Below are positions 41,211 to 49,038 of a stretch of DNA of 50,709 bases, piece after piece. Made by a program: the position numbers and the translations under genes. This stretch comes from an uncultured Corynebacterium sp. (GTDB lineage Bacteria; Actinomycetota; Actinomycetes; Mycobacteriales; Mycobacteriaceae). Location: assembly GCF_946222985.1 (NCBI RefSeq), contig NZ_CAMIFY010000014.1, positions 1 through 50,709 on the forward strand. The letters run 5' to 3'. The notes under the pieces are model-generated. The model was given only the letters and a program-made list of their open reading frames with translations, was not told the origin of the DNA and ran no database searches. How positions within the stretch are numbered: the first letter of the stretch is position 1; each line of letters begins with the position of its first letter.

Positions 41211-42096
41211 CGGGGTTCTCGCGCGCTTCTTCCTCGGCGCGCTCGAGGATCTGCTCGAGGTCCTCGACCGGTCGGTCGACGGGGATCGACGTGCCACGGG
41301 AATCGCGGGCGACGGCTTCCTCGACCTCGGGGCTGCGCCAGATCTCGGCGAGCTTCTTCAGCTGCTCGTTGTCCTTGTTCTCCTGGGTGGTGACGAAGAC
41401 GTTGATGTACGGCTCTGCCGAGGCGTCGTTCGGGTCGTCTTTGAAGATGGCGGAGTTCGGGTCGATGTCCGCGCGGTCCAGGAAGGTGTTGTTGATGACG
41501 GCCGGGGTGCCCTCGCCGTAGGAGGCGGTGGTCTGGGCGGCGTCGATCGGGGTGACGGTGACGCGGGAGTTCTCCGTGTCGATGTCCAGCGGCGTCGGGT
41601 TGGGGGAATCACCGGTCAGCGCGATGAGCCCGGCCTTCTCCAGCACGCTCAGGGCGCGGCCCTGGTTGGTGGAGTCGTTGGGGATGACCACCTCGGTGCC
41701 GTCCTCGATGTCCTCGACGGAGTCGCCGCCGTTCCAGTACAGGCCCAGCGGGACGATCTCGGTCGACGCGATCGGGGTGAGGTCCTCGTCGGAGCCGACG
41801 TTGAACTGCGCCAGGTACTTGAGGTGCTGGAACAGGTTGACGTCGAGCTCGCCTTCGGCGAGGGCGGAGTTCACGGGCGCGTATTCGTTGAACGGCTCGA
41901 TCTCCATGTCGATGCCGGCTTCCGCGACCTTCTCCTCGAAGACGCGCCAGGATTCCTTCTGGTAGTCCGTCGTGCCGATGCGGATGGTGTCGCCTTCGGC
42001 GAGGGGCTCGCCGGAGTCATCGTTGCCGCAGGCGACCAGGCCGGTGGCGGCGAACGCCAGGGTGACGGCGCCGGCTGCGAGTCGTCGCAGTGCCAT
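41200..42096 (-). CDS. metQ: Methionine-binding lipoprotein MetQ
   Basis: A 298-residue NlpA-family substrate-binding lipoprotein. Signal sequence with lipobox LVAC (Cys about residue 23); DTIRIGTTDYQKESW, ELDVNLFQHLKYL and VVIPNDSTNQGRALSVL are family landmarks. The last is where MetQ contacts methionine. AAGGAG precedes the ATG. First gene of the operon; a McbR-like box lies in its leader, suggesting repression by sulfur status. Confidence 0.94.
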   Translation of the reverse strand: MALRRLAAGAVTLAFAATGLVACGNDDSGEPLAEGDTIRIGTTDYQKESWRVFEEKVAEAGIDMEIEPFNEYAPVNSALAEGELDVNLFQHLKYLAQFNVGSDEDLTPIASTEIVPLGLYWNGGDSVEDIEDGTEVVIPNDSTNQGRALSVLEKAGLIALTGDSPNPTPLDIDTENSRVTVTPIDAAQTTASYGEGTPAVINNTFLDRADIDPNSAIFKDDPNDASAEPYINVFVTTQENKDNEQLKKLAEIWRSPEVEEAVARDSRGTSIPVDRPVEDLEQILERAEEEARENPDAE

Positions 42097-42137
42097 GTGC
42101 TTCTCCTTCAGTGTGGGCCCGTCGCACTGTTCGCGAA

Positions 42138-42153
42138 TAGACCAAGCTGTCTT
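42138..42153. promoter_or_regulatory. Candidate McbR operator upstream of metQ
   Basis: TAGAC-CAAGCT-GTCTT matches the C. glutamicum McbR box TAGAC-N6-GTCTA at 9 of 10 fixed positions. It lies just downstream of the putative metQ -10, where a repressor would block transcription. Confidence 0.6.
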
Positions 42154-42164
42154 GTTGTGGGGTT

Positions 42165-42170
42165 AGCGTA
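42165..42170 (-). promoter_or_regulatory. Putative metQ -10 element
   Basis: TACGCT on the minus strand; a start about 7 nt further on gives a leader of about 60 nt containing the McbR-like box. Confidence 0.4.
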
Positions 42171-42249
42171 GCACTGCGGGGGGATCGGAAAAAACCGCGT
42201 CATGGCGGGCTTTTCGGGTGGGGTCGGTCGTCGGCGCCCGGTGCGGTTC

Positions 42250-42269
42250 CGTCGTCAAGCTTTGCGACG
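42250..42269. repeat. Back-to-back pair of the 11-bp word between metQ and dnaE2
   Basis: Minus-strand GCTTGACGACG (42250-42260) overlaps plus-strand GCTTTGCGACG (42259-42269) by the shared GC, making a near-palindrome. The right half continues as GCTTTGCGACGGTCCGG, identical over 17 bp to 6961-6977. Confidence 0.85.
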
Positions 42270-42332
42270 GTCCGGCCTCGACCACGGCGCGGGGTCCCGC
42301 ATGGCCGCGACCGTCCGCGTGACCGGGCATGT

Positions 42333-42348
42333 TCGAACACGCATTCGC
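42333..42348. promoter_or_regulatory. LexA (SOS) box of dnaE2
   Basis: TCGAACACGCATTCGC matches the actinobacterial SOS consensus TCGAACRNNYGTTCGA at all but two positions and covers the expected -35 of the dnaE2 promoter. Confidence 0.75.
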
Positions 42349-42367
42349 CATGATCCGCGATCGGGTC

Positions 42368-42373
42368 TACGGT
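42368..42373 (+). promoter_or_regulatory. -10 element, leaderless start of dnaE2
   Basis: TACGGT ends 7 nt before ATG 42381. Confidence 0.5.
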
Positions 42374-42380
42374 GTGGACC

Positions 42381-45300
42381 ATGAGCGTGTGGCAGGGGTC
42401 GGCGGGAGGCCCGGAGGGTGATGCGGCGGGGAAGTCCGCCGATGCCGGCGCGCGCGATGGTGCGGGCCGCGACGTCGCGGGCAAACGCGCCGAAGGGCCG
42501 CTGAGCTGGTCGCGGATCGAACGAATCCTGTCGGGTCAGTCGGTCGGGAAGCTGACCCCGGGCTACGGGGTCAACGGGAACAAGCGGGTCGATGCCGTGG
42601 CCGCGGGCGGCGGGGGATCGGCGGTTGGGCGCGATGGCGGGGATGGAGCGAACGCGCGGACGAATGGTGCGTCGGACGAGCGCATCGGCGTGGACCTGCA
42701 TTGCCGGTCCAGCTACTCCTTCCTGCACGGTGCGTCGGACCCGGTGGACCTGGTGGCCGAGGCGGCGCGCCTGGGGCTGCGCACGCTGGGCATCGCGGAC
42801 CGCGACGGTTTCTACGGCGTGGCCCGGTTCGCCGAAGCCGCGGCGGAAGCGGGGCTGGGCACCATCATCGGGGCGGAGCTGTCGTTGACGGAGGCGCCGT
42901 TGACGGTGCTGGCACGGGGGCCGGAGGGGTATCGGCGGCTCAGTCACGTCATCAACGACGCGTTGATGGCCGGCGGCGAAAAGGGCGTCGCGCGCTACCC
43001 CGCGCTGCCGGAGTTGGCCGCGGCGGGCGGCGGGCATTGGCAGGTCCTCGCCGACGCGGCCTGGTTGCCGCACCTCGGTGAGTTGGTGGCGGCGTTCGGT
43101 GCGGGCGACGTCGCGGTGGACCACCATGCGGATCCGACCCCGGCGGCGGCCGACGCGCAGCGCGATCTCGCGGCGGCGGCCGCCGAGCACGGGCTGCGGC
43201 AGGTCGCCGGTGCCGCGGCGACGGCGGCGTCGCCGGCCGATGCGCGCGTGGCCGGGGCGAAGCATGCGCTGGCCCAGCGGGAATCGCTCGACGACCATGA
43301 GCCGAAACTGCCGCCCACCGGCGGATCGTGGCTGCGGTCGCATCGGGAGCTGGCGGAGCTGTTCGGCCATCTGCCCGGGGTGCTGGAGACCACGGCGGAG
43401 GTGGCCGACGAATGCGCCTTCACCCTCGACCTCATCGCGCCGCGGTTGCCGCGGTGGGACGTGCCGGAGGGCCACGACGAATCCACGTGGCTGGCCCACA
43501 TCGCGCGGGAGGGCGCGCTGCGTCGCTACGGGCCCGCGCACGGGTTGGCGAAGCCGGCCGGTGGCGTGATCGGCGGCGTGGCCGATGGCGGTGCACCCGA
43601 CGTCGTCACGCGGGCGTGGGCGCAGTTGGAACGCGAGCTCGTCGTCATCGATGAACTGGGCTTTCCCGGGTACTTCCTCATCGTCCACGACATCTGCGAG
43701 TTCTGCCGCCGCGAGAACATCCTGGCGCAGGGGCGCGGCTCGGCGGCGAATTCGGTGGTGTGCTTCGCGTTGGGCATCACCAACGTCGACCCCATCTCCG
43801 CGGGGCTGCTGTTCGAGAGGTTCCTGTCACCGGAGCGCGACGGCCCGCCCGACATCGACCTGGACATCGAATCGGGGCGGCGCGAGGAAGTCATCCAGTA
43901 CGTCTACGGGCGCTACGGGCGCGACAACGCCGCGCAGGTCGCCAACGTGATCACCTACCGGCGCCGCGGTGCGCTGCGCGATGCGGCGCGGGCGCTGGGG
44001 CACGCGCCGGGCGTCGTCGACGCGTGGGTCAACCACACCGCCGAACCTCCGGAACAGGTCGAGCGGCTCGCGGAAGGCCTGCGCGGCCAACCCCGGCACC
44101 TGGGCATCCACTCCGGTGGCATGGTCATCTGCGACCGGCCGATCGCCGACGTCGTGCCGGTGGAATGGGCGCGGATGGACAACCGGTCGGTGGTGCAGTG
44201 GGACAAGGACGATTGCGCCGCGGCCGGGTTGGTGAAGTTCGACCTGCTCGGCCTGGGCATGCTCGAGGCGATCCACCACTGCATCGACCTGGTCGCCGAG
44301 CATCGGGGCCGGCGGGTGCGGTTGTGGGAGATCGACGTTGCGGAGAAGGCGGTCTACGACATGCTCTCGCGCGCCGATGCCGTCGGCGTGTTCCAGGTCG
44401 AGTCGCGCGCCCAGCTGGTGACGCTGCCGAGACTGCGGCCGCGGACGTTCTTCGACCTGGTCGTGGAGGTCGCCCTGATCCGTCCCGGGCCGATCCAGGG
44501 CGGCAGCGTCCACCCTTACATCCGGCGGCGCAACGGGCAGGAGAAGGTCACCTTCGATCACCCGGTGCTGGAGAAATCGCTGGGCAAGACCCTCGGCATC
44601 CCCCTGTTCCAGGAGCAGCTGATGCAGATCGCCGTCGACGCCGCCGGTTTCTCCGGGGCGGAGGCCGATTCGCTGCGCCGGGCCATGGGCTCCAAACGCT
44701 CCGTCGAGAGGATGGAGGCGCTGCGCGCGCGGTTCCTCGACGGGCTGCGGGAGACCAACGGCATCATCGGCGACGTCGCCGACCGGTTGTGGGACAAGAT
44801 CGTCGCCTTCGCCGCCTACGGTTTTCCCGAATCCCACGCCCAATCCTTCGCCTCGTTGGTGTACTTCTCGGCGTGGTTCAAGCACCACTACCCGGCGGAG
44901 TTCTGCGTCGCGCTGCTGCGGGCGCAGCCGATGGGCTTCTACTCGGCGCAGTCGCTCGTCGCCGACGCCCGACGCCACGGCGTCGGCTGCGACGGGCCGG
45001 ACGTCAACGTCTCCGGGGTGGAGGCCGACTGTCCCGGCGGCCGCATCCGCCTGGGCCTGGCCGCCGTGGCCGGCCTCGGACAGGACGCGGCGGAGCGCAT
45101 CATCGCCGCCCGGGACGGGGATGATTCCGCGCGCGACGGAAGCGCCCGAGACGGCGACGGGGACGCACGGGACGGGCGGGACGGGCGGGTCGATGATCGC
45201 CGTGAGCCCGCTCCCTTCCGCGACGTCGCCGACCTCGCGCGCCGGGCGTCGCTGAACGTCGGTCACGTCGAAGCTCTGGCCCGGGCGGGTGCGCTCGAAT

Positions 45301-45839
45301 GCCTGGGGCTGGACCGTCGTCAAGCACTGTGGGCCGCGGGCGTCGCGGCGACCGAACACGAGGGAATGCTGCCCGGCCTGACCGTCACCTCGGCGCCCGC
45401 GCTGCCGGGGATGACCGAATTCGAACTGGCCGCCGCCGATCTCGCGGGCACCGGCGTGACGCCGGGTGAATACCCCGTGGCGCGACTGCGCGGCGAACTC
45501 GACGCACTCGGGGTGACGTCGGCGGCCGGGTTGGCGGCGGTGCCGGACTCGACGCGGGTGCAGGTGGCGGGCATCGTCACCCACCGCCAGCGGCCCGGCA
45601 CCGCCGGCGGCGTGGTGTTCCTCGGCATGGAGGACGAAACCGGGTTGATGAACGTCCTGTGCACCAAGGGCCTGTGGAACCGCTTCCGCGTCATCGCCAC
45701 CACCGAGCGGGCGCTGGTGGTGCGCGGGGTGGCGCAAAACGCCTCCGGCGCGGTGACCATCGTCGCCGACAAACTCACGCCGCTGCGCGAGGTCGTCGCC
45801 GCGCCCGTCGTCGCCGGGAGGAGCCGGGACTTCCGGTGA
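42381..45839 (+). CDS. dnaE2: Error-prone DNA polymerase III alpha subunit DnaE2
   Basis: A 1152-residue C-family polymerase for SOS mutagenesis, working with ImuA'-ImuB. The N-terminus (1-110) is low-complexity before the PHP domain (GVDLHCRSSYSFLHGASDP). The polymerase core holds the catalytic aspartates in PPDIDLDIE, GRGSAANS and FQEQLMQIAVDAAGFS. The OB domain lies near the end (GIVTHRQRPGTAGGVVFLGMEDE). An RDG-rich insert at about 910-940 is unusual. The start follows a -10 box and a LexA site. It lies 5.2 kb from imuB, so the mutasome is split in two SOS units. Confidence 0.95.
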   Translation: MSVWQGSAGGPEGDAAGKSADAGARDGAGRDVAGKRAEGPLSWSRIERILSGQSVGKLTPGYGVNGNKRVDAVAAGGGGSAVGRDGGDGANARTNGASDERIGVDLHCRSSYSFLHGASDPVDLVAEAARLGLRTLGIADRDGFYGVARFAEAAAEAGLGTIIGAELSLTEAPLTVLARGPEGYRRLSHVINDALMAGGEKGVARYPALPELAAAGGGHWQVLADAAWLPHLGELVAAFGAGDVAVDHHADPTPAAADAQRDLAAAAAEHGLRQVAGAAATAASPADARVAGAKHALAQRESLDDHEPKLPPTGGSWLRSHRELAELFGHLPGVLETTAEVADECAFTLDLIAPRLPRWDVPEGHDESTWLAHIAREGALRRYGPAHGLAKPAGGVIGGVADGGAPDVVTRAWAQLERELVVIDELGFPGYFLIVHDICEFCRRENILAQGRGSAANSVVCFALGITNVDPISAGLLFERFLSPERDGPPDIDLDIESGRREEVIQYVYGRYGRDNAAQVANVITYRRRGALRDAARALGHAPGVVDAWVNHTAEPPEQVERLAEGLRGQPRHLGIHSGGMVICDRPIADVVPVEWARMDNRSVVQWDKDDCAAAGLVKFDLLGLGMLEAIHHCIDLVAEHRGRRVRLWEIDVAEKAVYDMLSRADAVGVFQVESRAQLVTLPRLRPRTFFDLVVEVALIRPGPIQGGSVHPYIRRRNGQEKVTFDHPVLEKSLGKTLGIPLFQEQLMQIAVDAAGFSGAEADSLRRAMGSKRSVERMEALRARFLDGLRETNGIIGDVADRLWDKIVAFAAYGFPESHAQSFASLVYFSAWFKHHYPAEFCVALLRAQPMGFYSAQSLVADARRHGVGCDGPDVNVSGVEADCPGGRIRLGLAAVAGLGQDAAERIIAARDGDDSARDGSARDGDGDARDGRDGRVDDRREPAPFRDVADLARRASLNVGHVEALARAGALECLGLDRRQALWAAGVAATEHEGMLPGLTVTSAPALPGMTEFELAAADLAGTGVTPGEYPVARLRGELDALGVTSAAGLAAVPDSTRVQVAGIVTHRQRPGTAGGVVFLGMEDETGLMNVLCTKGLWNRFRVIATTERALVVRGVAQNASGAVTIVADKLTPLREVVAAPVVAGRSRDFR
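45315..45325 (-). repeat. GCTTGACGACG word (intragenic)
   Basis: Exact minus-strand copy inside dnaE2. Confidence 0.75.
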
Positions 45840-45891
45840 CGGCGGTGTCGGGGGCAGGCGGGCACCCCGCTATCGATCGCCGTCGACCGCG

Positions 45892-45897
45892 TAGCCT
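45892..45897 (+). promoter_or_regulatory. -10 element, near-leaderless start of trmL
   Basis: TAGCCT ends 8 nt before GTG 45906; no ribosome-binding site is present. Confidence 0.4.
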
Positions 45898-45905
45898 TTG
45901 CCACC

Positions 45906-46490
45906 GTGACCGCATCACCCGACGCCGCATCGAACGCCGCCGCCGACGACAATTCCGGCGCCACGGCGAATTCCGCCGCCCCCTACTGCCACGTGTTGTT
46001 CGCCAGCCCGCAGATCCCGCCGAACACCGGCAACGCCATCCGCATGTGCGCGGGCACCGGCGCGGCGCTGCACCTGGCCGAACCGCTGGGCTTCAACTTC
46101 GAGGAAAAGCACGTCCGCCGAGCCGGCCTGGATTACCACGATCTGGCGGAAGTCCACGTCCACGCGTCCTTCGATGCCGCGCTGACGGAACTGACCGGCA
46201 TCTCGCTTGACGACGGTGACGCGCCGGCCGACGCGACCGCGCCCCGCGTTTTCGCCTTCACGGCGCACGCCGACCGGTGGCACACGGACATCGACTACCG
46301 CGAAGGCGACGTCCTGCTCTTCGGGCCGGAACCGACGGGATTGTCGGAGGAGGCGCTGACGGATCCGCGGATCACGCAGCTGGTGCGCATCCCGATGCTG
46401 CCCGGGCGGCGCAGCATGAACCTGTCCAACGCCGCGGCCGTGGCGGCCTACGAAGCGTGGCGCCAGATGGGCTTCCCGGGAGGAGAGTAA
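45906..46490 (+). CDS. trmL: tRNA (cytidine/uridine-34 2'-O)-methyltransferase TrmL
   Basis: A 194-residue SPOUT methyltransferase modifying the wobble base of leucine tRNAs. The knot motifs are NTGNAIRMCAGTGAALHL, LLFGPEPTGLSEE and IPMLPGRRSMNLSNAAAVAAYEAWRQMGF. The first 25 residues are an Ala/Asp-rich extension. GTG 45906 follows a -10-like box. The stop lies in the first unit of a 24-bp tandem repeat. A copy of the 11-bp word is at 46205-46215. Confidence 0.93.
   Translation: MTASPDAASNAAADDNSGATANSAAPYCHVLFASPQIPPNTGNAIRMCAGTGAALHLAEPLGFNFEEKHVRRAGLDYHDLAEVHVHASFDAALTELTGISLDDGDAPADATAPRVFAFTAHADRWHTDIDYREGDVLLFGPEPTGLSEEALTDPRITQLVRIPMLPGRRSMNLSNAAAVAAYEAWRQMGFPGGE
46205..46215 (+). 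repeat. GCTTGACGACG word (intragenic)
   Basis: Exact copy inside trmL, encoding L-D-D. Confidence 0.75.
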
Positions 46491-46568
46491 AAGCCGAGCC
46501 CGGGAGGGGAATAGAGGCGCAGCCCGGGAGGGGCCGGACACTGAGCCCCGGAGGGGAGTAAAAGACGG
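46475..46568 (+). repeat. Four about-24-bp tandem units spanning the trmL stop codon
   Basis: Units 46475-46498, 46499-46522, 46523-46545 and 46546-46568 share CCCGGGAGGGGA at the start. The first contains the last codons and TAA of trmL; the later units carry TAG, TGA and TAA at about the same place. Confidence 0.85.
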
Positions 46569-46596
46569 CCGAACCCTCGGGGCGGGGAGCCGGCGC

Positions 46597-48054
46597 CTAC
46601 GCCAGCATCGCGTTGAACACCTCGGACGTCGACGGGTGGGTGTAGATGCCGCCGCCGACGGCGGACGCGGGCAGATCGTTGGCGATGGCGACGGCGACGG
46701 TGTTGATCAATTCCTGGGAATCGACGCAGAACAGCGACGCTCCGACGATGCGGTCGGCCTCGCGGTCGACGAGGAACTTCACCATGCCCTCGGGTCGGCC
46801 GAGGATCTTCGGCCGCGGCACGATGGCCAGGTCCGCGACGGCGGAGACGCGCACGTCGAGGGTGTGCCCGCGGCCCTCGACGTCCTCGCGGGCGGCGTCC
46901 TCGCCGGCGCCGATGGTCGACAGGGGCGGGTCGATGAACGTCGTGGTGGGGATGACCCGGTCGGTGGTGGTGCGGGAACCGTCGCCCCACCGGTCGGACA
47001 TGACCACGCGGTGGTCGTCGTAGGAAACGTAGGTGAACTGCGGGCCGCCGTTGACGTCGCCGACGGCGTAGACCCCGTCGACCCCGGTGCGCAGGTGCTC
47101 GTCGACGACGATGGCACCGCGGTCGGTGACCTCGATGCCGGCGGACTCCAGGCCGAGGTCGTCCGTGGCGGGGCGGCGGCCCACGGCGACGAGGACCCGA
47201 TCTCCGCGCACCTTCTTTTCCTCGTCTCCGACAGTGTACGTCGTGGTCACCGACTCGCCGTCGTCGTCGAACGCCGTCGCCCGCGCGCCGGAGACGATGT
47301 CGATGCCCTGCCCGACGAGGTTGTCGCGCACGGCGTCGGCGACGTCACGGTCGTAGCGGCCGAGGAATTCGTCGGCGCCGTCGAGGACGGTGACCTTCGT
47401 CCCGAACTTGGCGAACATCGTCGCGAATTCGAGGCCGATCGGGCCGCCGCCGACGATGGTCAGAGCGGCGGGGCGCTCGGGCAGCGCCTGAATGCCGGTC
47501 GAATCGGTCACCCGCGGCCCGTCGATGCCGTCGATGGGCGGCATCACCGGCACCGAACCGACGTTGACGATCACCGTCTCCGCCGACACGGACAACACGT
47601 CGTCGCCGCCGGTGACTTCCACGGTGCGGGGGCCGGTGAAGCGCGCGGTGCCGTCGATGATCATCACGCCGGCGGTGCGCGCCATCTTCTCGTTGGCGGC
47701 GTTGAGCTTCGCGATGAAACCGTCTCGGTGATCGCGCGCGCCGACGAACGCGGAATCGTGGGCGCCGGACAGCACGGCGCCGGCATCGACGTCGGCGTCG
47801 GCGGAGGGGAGGCCGATGCCGTCGTCAAGCGAACGGGCGTGCCGCTCGGCGGAGACCAACAGGGTCTTGGTGGGCACGCAGGCGATGTTGATGCAGGTGC
47901 CGCCGTACATGGCGGGGGACTTTTCGACGATGGCCACCCGATCGCCGGCCTTCGCGCGGGTCATGGCGATGGTCTTGCCCGCCTTGCCGAAACCGACGAC
48001 GAGAACATCGAGGGAGAGAGTGGAAGAAGGGGCGGCGGTGGCGGTGTCGGACAT
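46597..48054 (-). CDS. rclA: FAD/NAD-linked disulfide reductase, RclA-like
   Basis: A 485-residue flavoprotein disulfide reductase. The N-terminus GFGKAGKT, AMYGGTCINIACVPTKTLL with redox pair Cys54/Cys59, VTDSTG and GDVNGGPQFTYVSYDDHRVV follow E. coli RclA closely (recalled), more than mycothione reductase or lipoamide dehydrogenase. RclA reduces hypothiocyanous acid and protects against HOCl-type stress, so that is the best prediction. GGGPIGLEFA is the NAD site; THPSTSEVFN holds the C-terminal His. Divergent from folD. One copy of the 11-bp word lies within (47820-47830). Confidence 0.82.
   Translation of the reverse strand: MSDTATAAPSSTLSLDVLVVGFGKAGKTIAMTRAKAGDRVAIVEKSPAMYGGTCINIACVPTKTLLVSAERHARSLDDGIGLPSADADVDAGAVLSGAHDSAFVGARDHRDGFIAKLNAANEKMARTAGVMIIDGTARFTGPRTVEVTGGDDVLSVSAETVIVNVGSVPVMPPIDGIDGPRVTDSTGIQALPERPAALTIVGGGPIGLEFATMFAKFGTKVTVLDGADEFLGRYDRDVADAVRDNLVGQGIDIVSGARATAFDDDGESVTTTYTVGDEEKKVRGDRVLVAVGRRPATDDLGLESAGIEVTDRGAIVVDEHLRTGVDGVYAVGDVNGGPQFTYVSYDDHRVVMSDRWGDGSRTTTDRVIPTTTFIDPPLSTIGAGEDAAREDVEGRGHTLDVRVSAVADLAIVPRPKILGRPEGMVKFLVDREADRIVGASLFCVDSQELINTVAVAIANDLPASAVGGGIYTHPSTSEVFNAMLA
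47820..47830 (-). repeat. GCTTGACGACG word (intragenic)
   Basis: Exact minus-strand copy inside the rclA-like gene. Confidence 0.75.
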
Positions 48055-48151
48055 GGTGTGGCGCGGGCCTTTCTGCGTGAATGGACGAACTTATGACCTT
48101 CATCCCGGGCAACGCCGTCGCGCCCGTCGGCATTCCACGTTCGTGCTTTGC

Positions 48152-48157
48152 CATACT
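48152..48157 (+). promoter_or_regulatory. -10 element, leaderless start of folD
   Basis: CATACT (5 of 6 to TATACT) ends 7 nt before ATG 48165. Confidence 0.4.
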
Positions 48158-48164
48158 GGACGCC

Positions 48165-49019
48165 ATGACGGCGACGAAGCTTGACGGCAACCTGTACCGC
48201 GACGAGATCTTCCAGGACCTTGCCGCCCGCGTGACCCGGCTGAAGGAGGCCGGCGTGACGCCGGGCCTGGGCACGGTGCTCGTGGGCGACGATCCGGGCA
48301 GCCACTCGTACGTGAAGATGAAGCACCGCGATTGCGAGCAGATCGGCATCTCCTCGATCCGCCGCGATCTGCCGGCCGACACGTCGCAGGAGGACCTCGA
48401 GGAGGTCATCGCCGAGCTCAACGCCGACGACGCCTGCACGGGCTACATCGTGCAGTTGCCGCTGCCGAAGCACATCGACGAAAACCGCATCCTCGGGCTC
48501 ATCGACCCGGACAAGGACGCCGACGGCCTGCACCCGGTCAACCTGGGCAAGCTGGTGCTCAACGAGCCGGCACCGCTGCCGTGCACGCCCAACGGCTCGA
48601 TCCACCTGCTGCGCCGCTTCGGCGTGGAGCTGGCCGGCGCGAAGGTGTGCGTCATCGGCCGCGGCGTCACGGTGGGCCGTCCCATCGGTCTGATGCTCAC
48701 GCGCCGCAGCGAGAATTCGACCGTGACCCTGTGCCACACCGGCACGGAGGATCTGGCGGCGGAGACGCGTCAGGCCGACATCGTCATCGCCGCCGCGGGC
48801 AAGCCGCACATGCTCACCGCCGACATGGTCAAGCCGGGTGCCGCGGTGCTCGACGTGGGCGTGTCGCGTCTGGAGGGCAAGCTCGCCGGCGACGTCCATC
48901 CCGACGTGTGGGAGACGGCCGGTTTCGTCTCGCCGAACCCGGGCGGCGTCGGTCCGCTCACGCGCGCGTTCCTGGTGCGCAACGTCGTCGAGCGCGCCGA
49001 GCGGCTCGCGGGGCTGTAG
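48165..49019 (+). CDS. folD: Methylenetetrahydrofolate dehydrogenase/cyclohydrolase FolD
   Basis: Bifunctional enzyme interconverting 5,10-methylene- and 10-formyl-tetrahydrofolate in one-carbon metabolism. The 284-residue protein has the catalytic YVKMK (Tyr49, Lys53), QLPLPKHID, DKDADGLHPVNLGKL, the Rossmann VIGRGVTVGRPIGLML and the end PGGVGPLTRAFLVRNVV. ATG 48165 gives MTATKLDGNLYRDEI, the usual start, and follows a -10-like box. The DUF3017 gene follows after 10 nt. Confidence 0.96.
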   Translation: MTATKLDGNLYRDEIFQDLAARVTRLKEAGVTPGLGTVLVGDDPGSHSYVKMKHRDCEQIGISSIRRDLPADTSQEDLEEVIAELNADDACTGYIVQLPLPKHIDENRILGLIDPDKDADGLHPVNLGKLVLNEPAPLPCTPNGSIHLLRRFGVELAGAKVCVIGRGVTVGRPIGLMLTRRSENSTVTLCHTGTEDLAAETRQADIVIAAAGKPHMLTADMVKPGAAVLDVGVSRLEGKLAGDVHPDVWETAGFVSPNPGGVGPLTRAFLVRNVVERAERLAGL

Positions 49020-49027
49020 GGATTTTC

Positions 49028-49038
49028 GCTTGACGACG
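49028..49038 (+). repeat. GCTTGACGACG word holding the TTG start of the DUF3017 gene
   Basis: Preceded by GATTTTC, like the T-run plus word arrangement after glmM; TTG 49030-49032 is the only usable start codon of the next gene. Confidence 0.75.

Noticed and set aside
43827..45737. 636-codon minus-strand ORF opposite dnaE2
   Set aside because: Same artefact; the plus strand has all DnaE2 motifs.
46597..48054. Annotation as mycothione reductase
   Set aside because: The AMYGGTCINI and GGPQFTYVS motifs fit RclA better; kept as RclA-like with moderate confidence.
1614..49038. Reading all GCTTGACGACG copies as -35 promoter elements (TTGACG)
   Set aside because: Only the copy at 34537 has a TAnnnT box at 17-18 bp; copies after groEL, glmM and folD do not, and others lie within genes in both orientations.
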